Assembly (NCBI GenBank): GCA_965204415.1
Contig: CBDBEL010000001.1
Coordinates: 620,001 to 684,000 of the forward strand
From: Aldehydirespirator sp965204415
GTDB lineage: Bacteria > Actinomycetota > Acidimicrobiia > Acidimicrobiales > Aldehydirespiratoraceae
Reading direction: 5' to 3'
DNA: 64,000 nt
The notes below the pieces were generated by a model that was not told the origin of the DNA, did not search any database, and was given only the letters and a program-made list of their open reading frames with translations. A program made the position numbers and the translations under genes. Shown here piece by piece: positions 1 through 7,220 of this stretch (position 1 is its first letter; each line of letters opens with the position of its first letter).

Positions 1-1
1 G

Positions 2-658
2 CGGGTGGCCGCGGTGATCTCCGAGCCGGTGCAGGGCGCGGGCGGGGTGTTCCCTCCGCCGCAGGACTATTTCACCGGAGTCCGCCGGCTGTGCGACCAG
101 CACGGCGCCCTGCTCATCCTCGACGAGGTGATCTGCGGGTTCGGCCGCACCGGGGAGTGGTTCGGGGCCCAGACCTTCGACGTGACGCCCGACATGATGA
201 CCTTCGCCAAGGGCGTCACCTCGGGCTACCTGCCCCTCAGCGGCGTGATCGTGAGCCGCCGGGTGTGCAACGACCTCGAGGAGCCCGGATTCCTGTTGCG
301 CACCGGCTACACCTATTCGGGTCACCCGACCGTGGCCGCTGCCGCGGTCAAGAACATGCAGATCATCACCGACGAGGGCCTCGTGCAGCGGGCCCGCCAT
401 GTCGGTCGCAAGCTAGTCGAGGGACTCGAGGCGCTGGCCGCCGACGGCCTGATCGCGTCGTACCGCGGCACCGGCGCAGTGCAGGCCGCGGTGCTCGACC
501 GGCCGTCCATGGACGTGCGCAACGACATGCTCCGGCGGGGCGTGATCGTGCGCCCGATCAACGAGGCGCTGGCCATGTGTCCCCCGCTGGTGATCACCGA
601 CGACGAGATCGGCCGCATGATCGACACCATGGCCGAGTCCCTCCGCTCCGTCACCTGA
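2..658 (+). CDS. Class III PLP-dependent aminotransferase, C-terminal part (5' end outside window)
   Basis: This is the C-terminal half of a class III (omega-type) aminotransferase, which moves an amino group through pyridoxal phosphate. The frame is open to the window edge, so the N-terminus is missing. The conserved LLILDEVICGFGRTG block carries the Asp that contacts the PLP nitrogen, and TFAKGVTSGYLPL carries the Schiff-base lysine. The substrate cannot be read from the sequence. The convergent neighbour operon encodes a sulfopyruvate-decarboxylase-like enzyme, and taurine-pyruvate aminotransferases also belong to class III, so a sulfonate role is possible but is only inference. Confidence 0.9.
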   Translation, partial: RVAAVISEPVQGAGGVFPPPQDYFTGVRRLCDQHGALLILDEVICGFGRTGEWFGAQTFDVTPDMMTFAKGVTSGYLPLSGVIVSRRVCNDLEEPGFLLRTGYTYSGHPTVAAAAVKNMQIITDEGLVQRARHVGRKLVEGLEALAADGLIASYRGTGAVQAAVLDRPSMDVRNDMLRRGVIVRPINEALAMCPPLVITDDEIGRMIDTMAESLRSVT

Positions 659-727
659 ACCCGAGCAGCCGCTCGACAGCAAGGCCGCGTAGCGCCCCTC
701 AACGCCGACGGGGCATCAGTTTCCTAG

Positions 728-784
728 CTGAGAATTAGTCCTGTAACTGAGAATTAGTCCAGTAACTGCGAAATTGTGCAGTTG
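728..784. repeat. Three 19-bp tandem repeats, A+T-rich, between convergent genes
   Basis: Three units begin at 728, 747 and 766. The first two are CTGAGAATTAGTCCTGTAA and the same sequence with one change (A for T at position 15); the third is diverged. The block sits in the 130-bp gap between the aminotransferase stop and the stop of the TPP-enzyme beta subunit, and is clearly richer in A+T than its surroundings. No ORF is present. Repeated short motifs of this look occur at the termini of some IS21-type elements, so a mobile-element remnant is possible, but no transposase is visible. Confidence 0.6.
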
Positions 785-788
785 AGTA

Positions 789-1457
789 TCACGATCCTTC
801 ACCGGGGCGGTCGCGGTCCTTCATCAGGGCTATGTCTTGGGGTGGGACTCCGGTGATCCAGATGCCTTCGAGGCGCTCTACGTAGCGCACGAAGCGGTAC
901 TTGTCCTCGATGCCGTCGGTGCGGCGGGGCCGCACATGGGAGTGGCCCGGCCGGGTGCGCACGTTGATGAAGCTGCACACGCTGCGGGAGAAGGCCAGGT
1001 CGATCTCGGCGTCGAGTTCGTCCTCGGCGGTGACGTCCACCGTGTAGGGAACGCCGCAGCCCGCGGCGATGGCGGCCAGGTCGACCCGGCCCGCGGTGGC
1101 GGTGGGCCGGCGGCCCTGGCTGCTCCACCCGATCGACTCGTACACGCCGTTGTCCACCACGAACACCACCAGGTTGCCGGGCTGCTGCTCGCCCATGGCC
1201 ACCAGCTGGCCCAGCTCCATCAGCACCGAGCCGTCACCGTCGAGGCACACGATCCTGCGGTGCGGCAGGGCCAGCGCCAGACCCAGGGCCAGGCCGATCA
1301 CGTCTCCCATCTGGCCGAGGTGGGCGCTGCGGTGGTGCTCCTCGGTGTGGTGGGCCCACTCGAAGGACACCGCGCCGATGTAGGTGGACATCACAAGCGC
1401 GTCCTCCGGGATGCGGCCCGCCAGCCGCCCCAGCCACTCGTAGCGGTCGAGGGCCAC
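789..1457 (-). CDS. TPP-dependent decarboxylase beta subunit (sulfopyruvate/phosphonopyruvate decarboxylase type)
   Basis: This 222-residue protein has the C-terminal TPP-binding fold. The cofactor motif starts with GDGS at residues 74-77 and ends about 27 residues later at the DN of FVVDNGVYES. Split alpha/beta TPP enzymes of this size are typical of sulfopyruvate decarboxylase (ComDE), which converts sulfopyruvate to sulfoacetaldehyde; phosphonopyruvate decarboxylase is a related alternative. The GTG start follows a GGGGAGG Shine-Dalgarno three bases after the stop of a 20-codon mini-ORF. It is the last gene of the minus-strand operon that includes the molybdopterin oxidoreductase. Confidence 0.85.
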   Translation of the reverse strand: MALDRYEWLGRLAGRIPEDALVMSTYIGAVSFEWAHHTEEHHRSAHLGQMGDVIGLALGLALALPHRRIVCLDGDGSVLMELGQLVAMGEQQPGNLVVFVVDNGVYESIGWSSQGRRPTATAGRVDLAAIAAGCGVPYTVDVTAEDELDAEIDLAFSRSVCSFINVRTRPGHSHVRPRRTDGIEDKYRFVRYVERLEGIWITGVPPQDIALMKDRDRPGEGS

Positions 1458-1459
1458 CG

Positions 1460-1522
1460 TCAGTCCTCCCCTAGCGTTCGGCAGGCCGCCCGCCGCCCGC
1501 TGCGCCGTGTGCGCCCGGGCAT
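1460..1522 (-). CDS. 20-residue Arg-rich mini-ORF, second of a tandem pair
   Basis: The translated product is MPGRTRRSGRRAACRTLGED. It has its own GGGGAGGAC Shine-Dalgarno, starts with ATG and ends in GAC-TGA, just before the beta-subunit GTG. It has the same length as the mini-ORF upstream and matches it at MPxRTR, the AC-R pair and the terminal GED. It lies in a 65-bp tandem duplication. Whether it is translated or is only a by-product of the duplication is unknown. Confidence 0.4.
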   Translation of the reverse strand: MPGRTRRSGRRAACRTLGED

Positions 1523-1524
1523 GA

Positions 1525-1587
1525 TCAGTCCTCCCCCGCCCCGCGGCAGGCCACAGGGACCCGCGGAACCCGTGTGCGCCTGGGCAT
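1525..1587 (-). CDS. 20-residue Arg-rich mini-ORF, first of a tandem pair
   Basis: The translated product is MPRRTRVPRVPVACRGAGED. Its ATG lies two bases after the TGA of the decarboxylase alpha subunit, and the Shine-Dalgarno GGGAGGAC is the end of that gene. Start-to-start distance to the next mini-ORF is exactly 65 bp, and 65 bp again to the beta-subunit start. The peptide is basic with one Cys. No family was recognised. Confidence 0.4.
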   Translation of the reverse strand: MPRRTRVPRVPVACRGAGED

Positions 1588-1589
1588 GA

Positions 1590-2102
1590 TCAGTCCTCCC
1601 ACACGCAGTCGCCGGAGACCAGCACGGCCGCGGGATGAAGCTGGGCCTCGGATATGCGCTTGGCCCGAACGATCGACTTGGCCAGATCCTCCACGTGGCG
1701 CACCACCAGGTACTTGACCCGGAGCGCGTCCAGCAGCGGCTCGGCCACGATGCCGTGGGGGATGCCCCAGTGCTCGGTCTCGCCCACGTCGCCCCGGTAC
1801 GAGCACAACAGCGTGACCGGCACGCCGGTCCCCAGCGATATGCGGGCGATGTACTCGGAGGCCACCCTGATCCCGCTGTTCTCCATGATCAGCGCGGGTT
1901 TCTTGCCCCCGAGCCAGGCCCCCGCGCAGATCGAGAACCCGACGCCCTCGTTGCACACCGGCACGTAACGGATCTCGGGGTCCAGTTCGACCCGCTCATG
2001 TAGGGGCCGCTGCCAGCCGTCGGGCAGGCCCGACACGAAGTCGATGCCCGCGGCCCGCAGGCCATCGTGGGCCGCGTCCAGTGCGGCCGCGGTCATGGCC
2101 AT
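1590..2102 (-). CDS. TPP-dependent decarboxylase alpha subunit (sulfopyruvate decarboxylase type)
   Basis: This 170-residue protein has the N-terminal pyrimidine-binding TPP fold. The block VPVCNEGVGFSICAGAWLGG carries the Glu (residue 52) expected to activate the TPP aminopyrimidine ring, followed by a MENSG motif. Length and order match ComD-type subunits, which pair with the beta subunit encoded 130 bp downstream. The start is four bases after the stop of the NrfD-like gene, so the decarboxylase appears to be co-transcribed with the membrane molybdoenzyme. Two mini-ORFs in a 65-bp tandem repeat separate alpha from beta. Substrate assignment (sulfopyruvate rather than phosphonopyruvate) is inference. 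Confidence 0.85.
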   Translation of the reverse strand: MAMTAAALDAAHDGLRAAGIDFVSGLPDGWQRPLHERVELDPEIRYVPVCNEGVGFSICAGAWLGGKKPALIMENSGIRVASEYIARISLGTGVPVTLLCSYRGDVGETEHWGIPHGIVAEPLLDALRVKYLVVRHVEDLAKSIVRAKRISEAQLHPAAVLVSGDCVWED

Positions 2103-2106
2103 GGCA

Positions 2107-3120
2107 TCAGCCTCCGGTCGTCGATGCCACCGAACGCGGGCCGCGTGCCGACGGTATGTGCACCGGCGGGAAGATCCCGACCCTGAGGGTGATGAGCCGT
2201 AGCCAGAACCCGCCCGGCACGAGCAGCAGGAAGCACAGCACCGCCAAGACGTCCCGAGCGCCGGAGGCGGCCGCGCCCACGATCGCCAGCACCAGTGGGA
2301 GGGCCGTGCCCGCAGCCACCACGAAGCCGGCGAACAGGCCCCGGTACTGGCCCCTCAGCAGCCGCTCCAGACTCTCCCGCTTGCCCGGCTCCGCGGTGCG
2401 GGTCAGGAGGTGCACCACCATCGTGACCAGCAGCGCCGCGGTCAGCACGGCCAGCAGCACCATCTGGCCGGCGGTCACCGGCTCGCCCGCGATCACCTCG
2501 ATCAGCATCACCACGGCCACCGACATCGCGGCCGACGACAGCAGGAACTGCAGCGGCACCGCCGGCGAGTTCCAGTACGGGATGGCCCGGGGCCGGGCCA
2601 GCACCGCACCCGCGTAGGTCATCACCACCACCGCGGCCACCCCGGCCACGATCTCCAGCGCGAGGCCGCCGCCGTCGCCGCCGTGGGGATCCCACCCCAG
2701 CCCCGAGAACGGCTCGGACCCGCCCAGGCTCAGCGCGGGCAGCACCAGCAGGCCGGCCACGACCAGGAAGATCAGATCGGACCACGCCCCCCAGCTGATC
2801 CAACTGGTGCGCACGTTGACGAACGCCCTCCACGCCTGGAGGGGCCTGCCCAGGTCGGCGACCAGGATCGCCCCGCCGACCGCGATCGCCAGGAAGCTGA
2901 CCACATCGACGGTGGGGATCCCCAGCAGGTAGCCGAGCCCCTCCGTGAGGTTCAGGATCCGCCCGGCCAGGAACACTCCCCCGCCGACGCCCATGAGCGT
3001 GAACCAGATGGCGTGGTTGATGTCCCATACCCGCTGGGTGCGCGCCTCCAGGTTGAACTGGTCCATGAACACGTTCTGGGGACCGCCGGATCCCCCGAAC
3101 TGCGTGCCGACCGCGGTCAT
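2107..3120 (-). CDS. NrfD/PsrC-like membrane anchor subunit of molybdopterin oxidoreductase
   Basis: This is a 337-residue polytopic membrane protein of the NrfD/PsrC family, which anchors Fe-S/molybdopterin complexes and exchanges electrons with quinone. Early residues WDINHAIWFTLMGVGGGVF form the first membrane helix, and about eight to nine further hydrophobic segments follow, with LADLGRPLQAWRAF between two of them. The ATG overlaps the ferredoxin-subunit stop (ATGA), which fixes the start; longer readings upstream in this frame are antisense or shadow sequence. It forms a catalytic/Fe-S/anchor trio with the next two genes. Confidence 0.9.
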   Translation of the reverse strand: MTAVGTQFGGSGGPQNVFMDQFNLEARTQRVWDINHAIWFTLMGVGGGVFLAGRILNLTEGLGYLLGIPTVDVVSFLAIAVGGAILVADLGRPLQAWRAFVNVRTSWISWGAWSDLIFLVVAGLLVLPALSLGGSEPFSGLGWDPHGGDGGGLALEIVAGVAAVVVMTYAGAVLARPRAIPYWNSPAVPLQFLLSSAAMSVAVVMLIEVIAGEPVTAGQMVLLAVLTAALLVTMVVHLLTRTAEPGKRESLERLLRGQYRGLFAGFVVAAGTALPLVLAIVGAAASGARDVLAVLCFLLLVPGGFWLRLITLRVGIFPPVHIPSARGPRSVASTTGG

Positions 3121-3782
3121 GGCAGCCCCACGTACTGGGTGCTCGGCAGGGTCTTGGCGTCGGGCCTTAGCACCTCTGGAGGGCCGTGCCCGGCGAGGTA
3201 TTGGCTCACGTTGCTGTCCGGGTCGTCGAGGTCGCCGAAGATCCGGCACTCCGCTGGGCAGGTCACTACGCACGCCGGTGTGGCCAGGGGATGCACGCCG
3301 ACCTCCAGGCCGTTCTCGAGGCCGAAGTCGATCTTGTGGGCGCAGTAGGTGCACTTCGACACCGCGCCCCGCACGTGTCGCTGGTGGGCGTAGCGTTCCG
3401 GCACGCTGGGCGCGGCCTCGGCGGGGGCGCCCTCCACGGCCACAGTGCCGCGGTCCTCGAAGAAGTGCAGCGCGCCGTAGGGGCAGGCCGTCATGCAGGC
3501 CCGCGAGCCGATGCACACATCCTCGTCGGCGATCACGATGCCGTCGTCGCGGCGCTTGAGCGCTCCCGACGGGCAGGCGGTCACGCACGGCGCGTCCTCG
3601 CAGTGGTTGCACAGCACCGGCAGGTAGTTGAGGGTGGCGTCGGGGAACTCGCCCTCCTCCCACTCCACGACCGGCGCGTACCAGGCGTCCAGCGGCGACT
3701 GGTTCTCGGTCTTGCAGGCCACGGTGCAGGCCTGGCAGCCGACGCAGCGGGCCGCGTCGATCACCATGCCCCACCGGGTCAT
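3117..3782 (-). CDS. 4Fe-4S ferredoxin subunit of molybdopterin oxidoreductase (DmsB/PhsB/NrfC type)
   Basis: This 221-residue electron-transfer subunit has four cysteine clusters: CVGCQACTVAC near the N-terminus, CNHCEDAPCVTACP, CIGSRACMTACP, and a split CTYC...CVVTCP pair. In the third cluster the usual second Cys is Ser (CIGS rather than CIGC), so one cubane may have an altered ligand set or be three-iron. It passes electrons between the molybdenum subunit and the NrfD-like anchor. Both ends overlap the neighbouring genes by ATGA, showing tight translational coupling. Confidence 0.93.
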   Translation of the reverse strand: MTRWGMVIDAARCVGCQACTVACKTENQSPLDAWYAPVVEWEEGEFPDATLNYLPVLCNHCEDAPCVTACPSGALKRRDDGIVIADEDVCIGSRACMTACPYGALHFFEDRGTVAVEGAPAEAAPSVPERYAHQRHVRGAVSKCTYCAHKIDFGLENGLEVGVHPLATPACVVTCPAECRIFGDLDDPDSNVSQYLAGHGPPEVLRPDAKTLPSTQYVGLP

Positions 3783-6379
3783 CGTGCACCTCCCCGTCCG
3801 GAGCGCACCGTTCGCACATCGGCCGCGATGGCGCAGTCCAGCGCGCCCGACACGAAGTCGATGTGCTCGACATCGATGTTCAGCAGGGCGTTGAAGTTGA
3901 CCTCGTCGCCGCTGCTGCCGCTGCTCCAGCCGCCGCCGCAGCCCTGGGTGGCCAGCACCTCGGGGTGGACGAGCTGCGTGACCCGGGCGGTGGCCGTCTG
4001 CTTGCGGCCCCCGGAGGTCTCGATCTCCACCAGGTCGCCGTGGGAGATGCCCCGGGCCTCGGCGGTCTTGGGGTTGATCCACACCGACCGCAGGTCGTTG
4101 TGCCGGTTCGACAGGGTGGACAGGATCGAGTTCTTGTGGGTGTGCGACAGCGCGTGGTTGGGGACCTTCATGTTGGTCACGAACAGGTCGTGGGGCGCGG
4201 TGCGCTCATAGGCCGGTCCCGGCTTCCAGTCGGGCAGCGGCTGGTAGTCGTCGGTCTCCCACGGGATGCCCAGCTCCTCGACGGTGCGCTCCAGGTTCTG
4301 CTTGGTGTCGACCATGAACTCGCAGTAGACCTGAGCCCTGGCATCGAAGAACGGCCGGGGGAACTTCTGCTGGACGGTCTTGTCCTCGGTCCAGAGCCCG
4401 TCGCTGAGGTGCCAGTCGAGGCCCTTGTCGTCGCCGAGGGTGTTGCGCAGCCACCGGTCGCAGATCTCGAAGTACGAGTAGCTGCCGTCGGGGTCGAGCC
4501 GGTAGGGGTCGCGCATCTTGGCGATGTTGTTGAACGCCTCGTTGAACTGTGGCAGCCGGTCGGCCCGGCGCAGCAGCTCCAGGTAGATCTGCATGGCGTC
4601 CACGAAGGGCTCGCCGGGCACGGGGCCCTCGATGCTCGACTGCACCACCGGTTTGGCCCCGTAGGCCGCATGGCGCGAGTCGCCCGAGGCCAGATGCTGG
4701 TACACCAGCGGCGTCATCCGCTCCAGGTAGTGCACGTCGGGCAGGACTATGTCGGCCATCAGCGTGGTCTCCTCGAAGCGCCGGGCGATGGCGGCCACGA
4801 ACGGGATCCGCTTGATGAACCTCTCCACGACCTCGGGCGGGCCCGAGCTCTTCATCATGTTGGACTGGAAGTTGATCATCATCGACGGGAACGGCGGCGC
4901 CCCGAACAGGTCGGGCTGCTCGGAGTTGAGCAGCGAGAACACCGTCCCGTAGGGGGCGCACGGCAGCAGCTCCCACATCTCGGTGGTGCGGGGCGGTCCG
5001 GTCGGCCGGGGCGGGTACAGGCCCCCCACCCGGCCGCCGCCGATGAACCCCTGCGAGATCAGCCCGTCGTCGCTGGCCTTGGAGGTGTACTCGAGGTCCT
5101 TGACCTTGCCGATGAGCCCCCACGGGTCGCCCAGCAGCCCGCCGGGCACGTCGATGCCGCCGATCAGCGTCGGCAGCAGGATGATGGCCATGCCGTTGAG
5201 CATCGAGTGCTTATGGGCCGACAGGCCCCGGTACCAGGCGACGGTGGCGGGCCGGTAGGGCAGCTCGACGCCGTCGATGGTGATCGTCTCGCCGATGCAG
5301 GCCGCCTCGCCGAACTCGCGGGCCAGGCGGCGGACCGTCTCGGCCGGCACGGTGGTGATCGACTCCACATACTCCGGCGTGTAGGCGCGCACATGATCGG
5401 CCAGGACCTGGAAGCCGGGCCGGGCCTCGACGCCGTCCACGTCGAAGACGCCGAGCAGGGCGGCGTTGCCGGTGCCGGCTTCGAAGGGCACCGGTCCGTT
5501 CTGCTCGTCCCACACGAGCGGCCTGCCGGTATCGGGATCCCGGAGGTAGCGCCCGTCGGCACCCACCAGGTACGCGGCGTTGGTGGAGTTCTTGAGGAAC
5601 TCGGCGTCGTAGATGCCCAGCTCGTTGATGAGCTGGTCGACCATGCCCAGGATCAGCGCCGCGTCGGTGCCGGGACGGATCGGCACCCACTCGTCGGCCA
5701 CCGCGGCCGCCGAGGAGCACACCGGATCGACCGACACCATCCGCACGTCGGAGCGGCGCACCGACAGCTCGTGAGTGGAGTGCATGGTGTCGTAGTGCAC
5801 CACCGAGCCGAACTGGGCCCCGAAGTTCAGGATGTAGCGGCTGTAGATCGGGTCGGGGTTGCTCTCGAACGCGTTCTGGTTCATGTAGAGGATGCCGTGC
5901 ACGTTGTTGCCGCAGAAGATGGCGGCCGACCAGGTGGAGTACCCGGGCATCCCCAGCCCCGTCACCCACGACGCCGCCAGCGCGCCCCGCAGGTGGTAGA
6001 TGTCGAAGCTGGTGTAGAGGATCTTCTCGGGGTCGTCCGCGATGGTGTCGCGCAGGTGCCCGGCGATCTCGTCGAGGGCCTCGTCCCAGCTGATCGGCAC
6101 CCAGCCCGGATCGACGCCCACGCCCTTGTCGGGGTTGGTGCGCCGCAGCGGGGTGGTGATGCGGTCGGGGTCGGTGAGCCCCTCGAAGCCGGCGTCGCCC
6201 TTGGCGCATGTGCGCCCATGGTTGTGGGGGTTCTCGGGATCGCCGAGGATCTTGTCGACCACCTCGTCGTCGTTGACATGGGCCAGGATCCCGCACCGGT
6301 TCATGCAGATGGTGCAGGCGCTGCGCACCCACCCGTCGCCGTAAGCGGTTCCCGAGCGGGCCCCCAGAACTGTCTCCAT
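3779..6379 (-). CDS. Molybdopterin oxidoreductase catalytic subunit (DMSO reductase superfamily)
   Basis: This is an 866-residue catalytic subunit with molybdopterin-dinucleotide cofactor. The N-terminal [4Fe-4S] motif CxxCxxxC is at residues 22-29 with the fourth Cys at 58 (GRTCAKG). Cys156, in SAAIFCGNN, is the likely molybdenum ligand. The C-terminal MGD-binding domain ends near LATQGCGGGWSS. No twin-arginine signal is visible, so the enzyme probably faces the cytoplasm. An upstream ATG at 6418 is in frame, but the ATG at 6379 has a GGGGAGG Shine-Dalgarno about six bases away and is preferred. Substrate is unknown; linkage to a sulfopyruvate-decarboxylase-like pair hints at sulfur or sulfonate metabolism. 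Confidence 0.9.
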   Translation of the reverse strand: METVLGARSGTAYGDGWVRSACTICMNRCGILAHVNDDEVVDKILGDPENPHNHGRTCAKGDAGFEGLTDPDRITTPLRRTNPDKGVGVDPGWVPISWDEALDEIAGHLRDTIADDPEKILYTSFDIYHLRGALAASWVTGLGMPGYSTWSAAIFCGNNVHGILYMNQNAFESNPDPIYSRYILNFGAQFGSVVHYDTMHSTHELSVRRSDVRMVSVDPVCSSAAAVADEWVPIRPGTDAALILGMVDQLINELGIYDAEFLKNSTNAAYLVGADGRYLRDPDTGRPLVWDEQNGPVPFEAGTGNAALLGVFDVDGVEARPGFQVLADHVRAYTPEYVESITTVPAETVRRLAREFGEAACIGETITIDGVELPYRPATVAWYRGLSAHKHSMLNGMAIILLPTLIGGIDVPGGLLGDPWGLIGKVKDLEYTSKASDDGLISQGFIGGGRVGGLYPPRPTGPPRTTEMWELLPCAPYGTVFSLLNSEQPDLFGAPPFPSMMINFQSNMMKSSGPPEVVERFIKRIPFVAAIARRFEETTLMADIVLPDVHYLERMTPLVYQHLASGDSRHAAYGAKPVVQSSIEGPVPGEPFVDAMQIYLELLRRADRLPQFNEAFNNIAKMRDPYRLDPDGSYSYFEICDRWLRNTLGDDKGLDWHLSDGLWTEDKTVQQKFPRPFFDARAQVYCEFMVDTKQNLERTVEELGIPWETDDYQPLPDWKPGPAYERTAPHDLFVTNMKVPNHALSHTHKNSILSTLSNRHNDLRSVWINPKTAEARGISHGDLVEIETSGGRKQTATARVTQLVHPEVLATQGCGGGWSSGSSGDEVNFNALLNIDVEHIDFVSGALDCAIAADVRTVRSGRGGAR

Positions 6380-6538
6380 CGCCTGCCTCCCCAATCGCTG
6401 CCAAGCAGTCTCGCGCATGCGGACACCGCACCGGGCACCGGCTACCCAGACGCTACCGATCCGTCGGTCACAGGATCCCGCACCGAGAACTGGCAGCAGA
6501 ATGCACGCCTACCGTGCACGACGCTGCAAATTCCATCT

Positions 6539-7168
6539 TCAGGGACGGGTGAGGGCGGCCCGTTCGGCCTCGCACTCGGGGCGGGCGAAGCAGCCCTCGA
6601 TGTGGTCGTTGACCAGGCCCATCGACTGCATGAAGGCGTACACGGTGGTGGGACCCACGAAGCTCCATCCCCGGCGCTTCAGGTCCTTGGCCAGCGCGGC
6701 CGACTCCGGCGTCGACGCCGGGATCGACTCCTTGCCCGACGGCGGCGGGCCCGGTGCGGCCGGCGCCCAGCTCCACAGGTAGGCCGCGAGGGTGCCGAAC
6801 TCGTCGATCGCCTCGACAGCCCGGCGGGCGTTGTTCACCGCCGAGTCGATCTTGCCCCGGTGGCGCACGATCCCGGCGTCACCCAGCAGGCGCTCCACGT
6901 CTCCGGGTCCGAAGGCGGCCACGGTTGCGATGTCGAAGCCGCCGAAGGCGGCCCGGAAGTTGGCGCGCTTGCGCAGGATCGTCAGCCACGACAGGCCGGA
7001 CTGGAACCCTTCCAGGCAGAGCTTCTCGAACAGCCGGTCGTCGTCGGTGACGGGCCGGCCCCACTCGGCGTCATGGTAGGCGACGTAGCCGGAGTCGTCG
7101 CCGGGCCACCAACACCGCACCCGGCCGTCGGCGGCCGCAGACGGCGCCGCGCTCACTGCCGGACCCAT
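6539..7168 (-). CDS. tag: DNA-3-methyladenine glycosylase I
   Basis: Removes 3-methyladenine from alkylated DNA as the first step of base excision repair. The family zinc site is recognisable: Cys in GRVRCWW, His in YHDAEWG, and His/Cys in NDHIEGC. The block LCLEGFQSGLSWLTILRKR and the ending WSFVGPTTVYAFMQSMG are characteristic of Tag. The listed ATG falls inside an 11-bp inverted repeat; GTG codons at 7156 and 7120 are possible later starts, and 7120 begins directly at VRCWW as many homologues do. Confidence 0.93.
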   Translation of the reverse strand: MGPAVSAAPSAAADGRVRCWWPGDDSGYVAYHDAEWGRPVTDDDRLFEKLCLEGFQSGLSWLTILRKRANFRAAFGGFDIATVAAFGPGDVERLLGDAGIVRHRGKIDSAVNNARRAVEAIDEFGTLAAYLWSWAPAAPGPPPSGKESIPASTPESAALAKDLKRRGWSFVGPTTVYAFMQSMGLVNDHIEGCFARPECEAERAALTRP

Positions 7169-7220
7169 TCTGTGTGCGACAAACCGGCCTCAGGGCGGAT
7201 TTCCGCACACAGAAGCGTCA
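7167..7220 (-). terminator. Hairpin element after the amidohydrolase gene
   Basis: Inverted repeat TTCTGTGTGCG (7168-7178) and CGCACACAGAA (7204-7214) with a 25-base loop. On the minus strand it follows directly on the amidohydrolase TGA and precedes tag. There is no T-tract. A hairpin with the same flanks (TGACGCTT at one side, AGAATG at the other) but different stem bases lies at 10671-10713. It may be a transcription stop or processing element. Confidence 0.55.
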
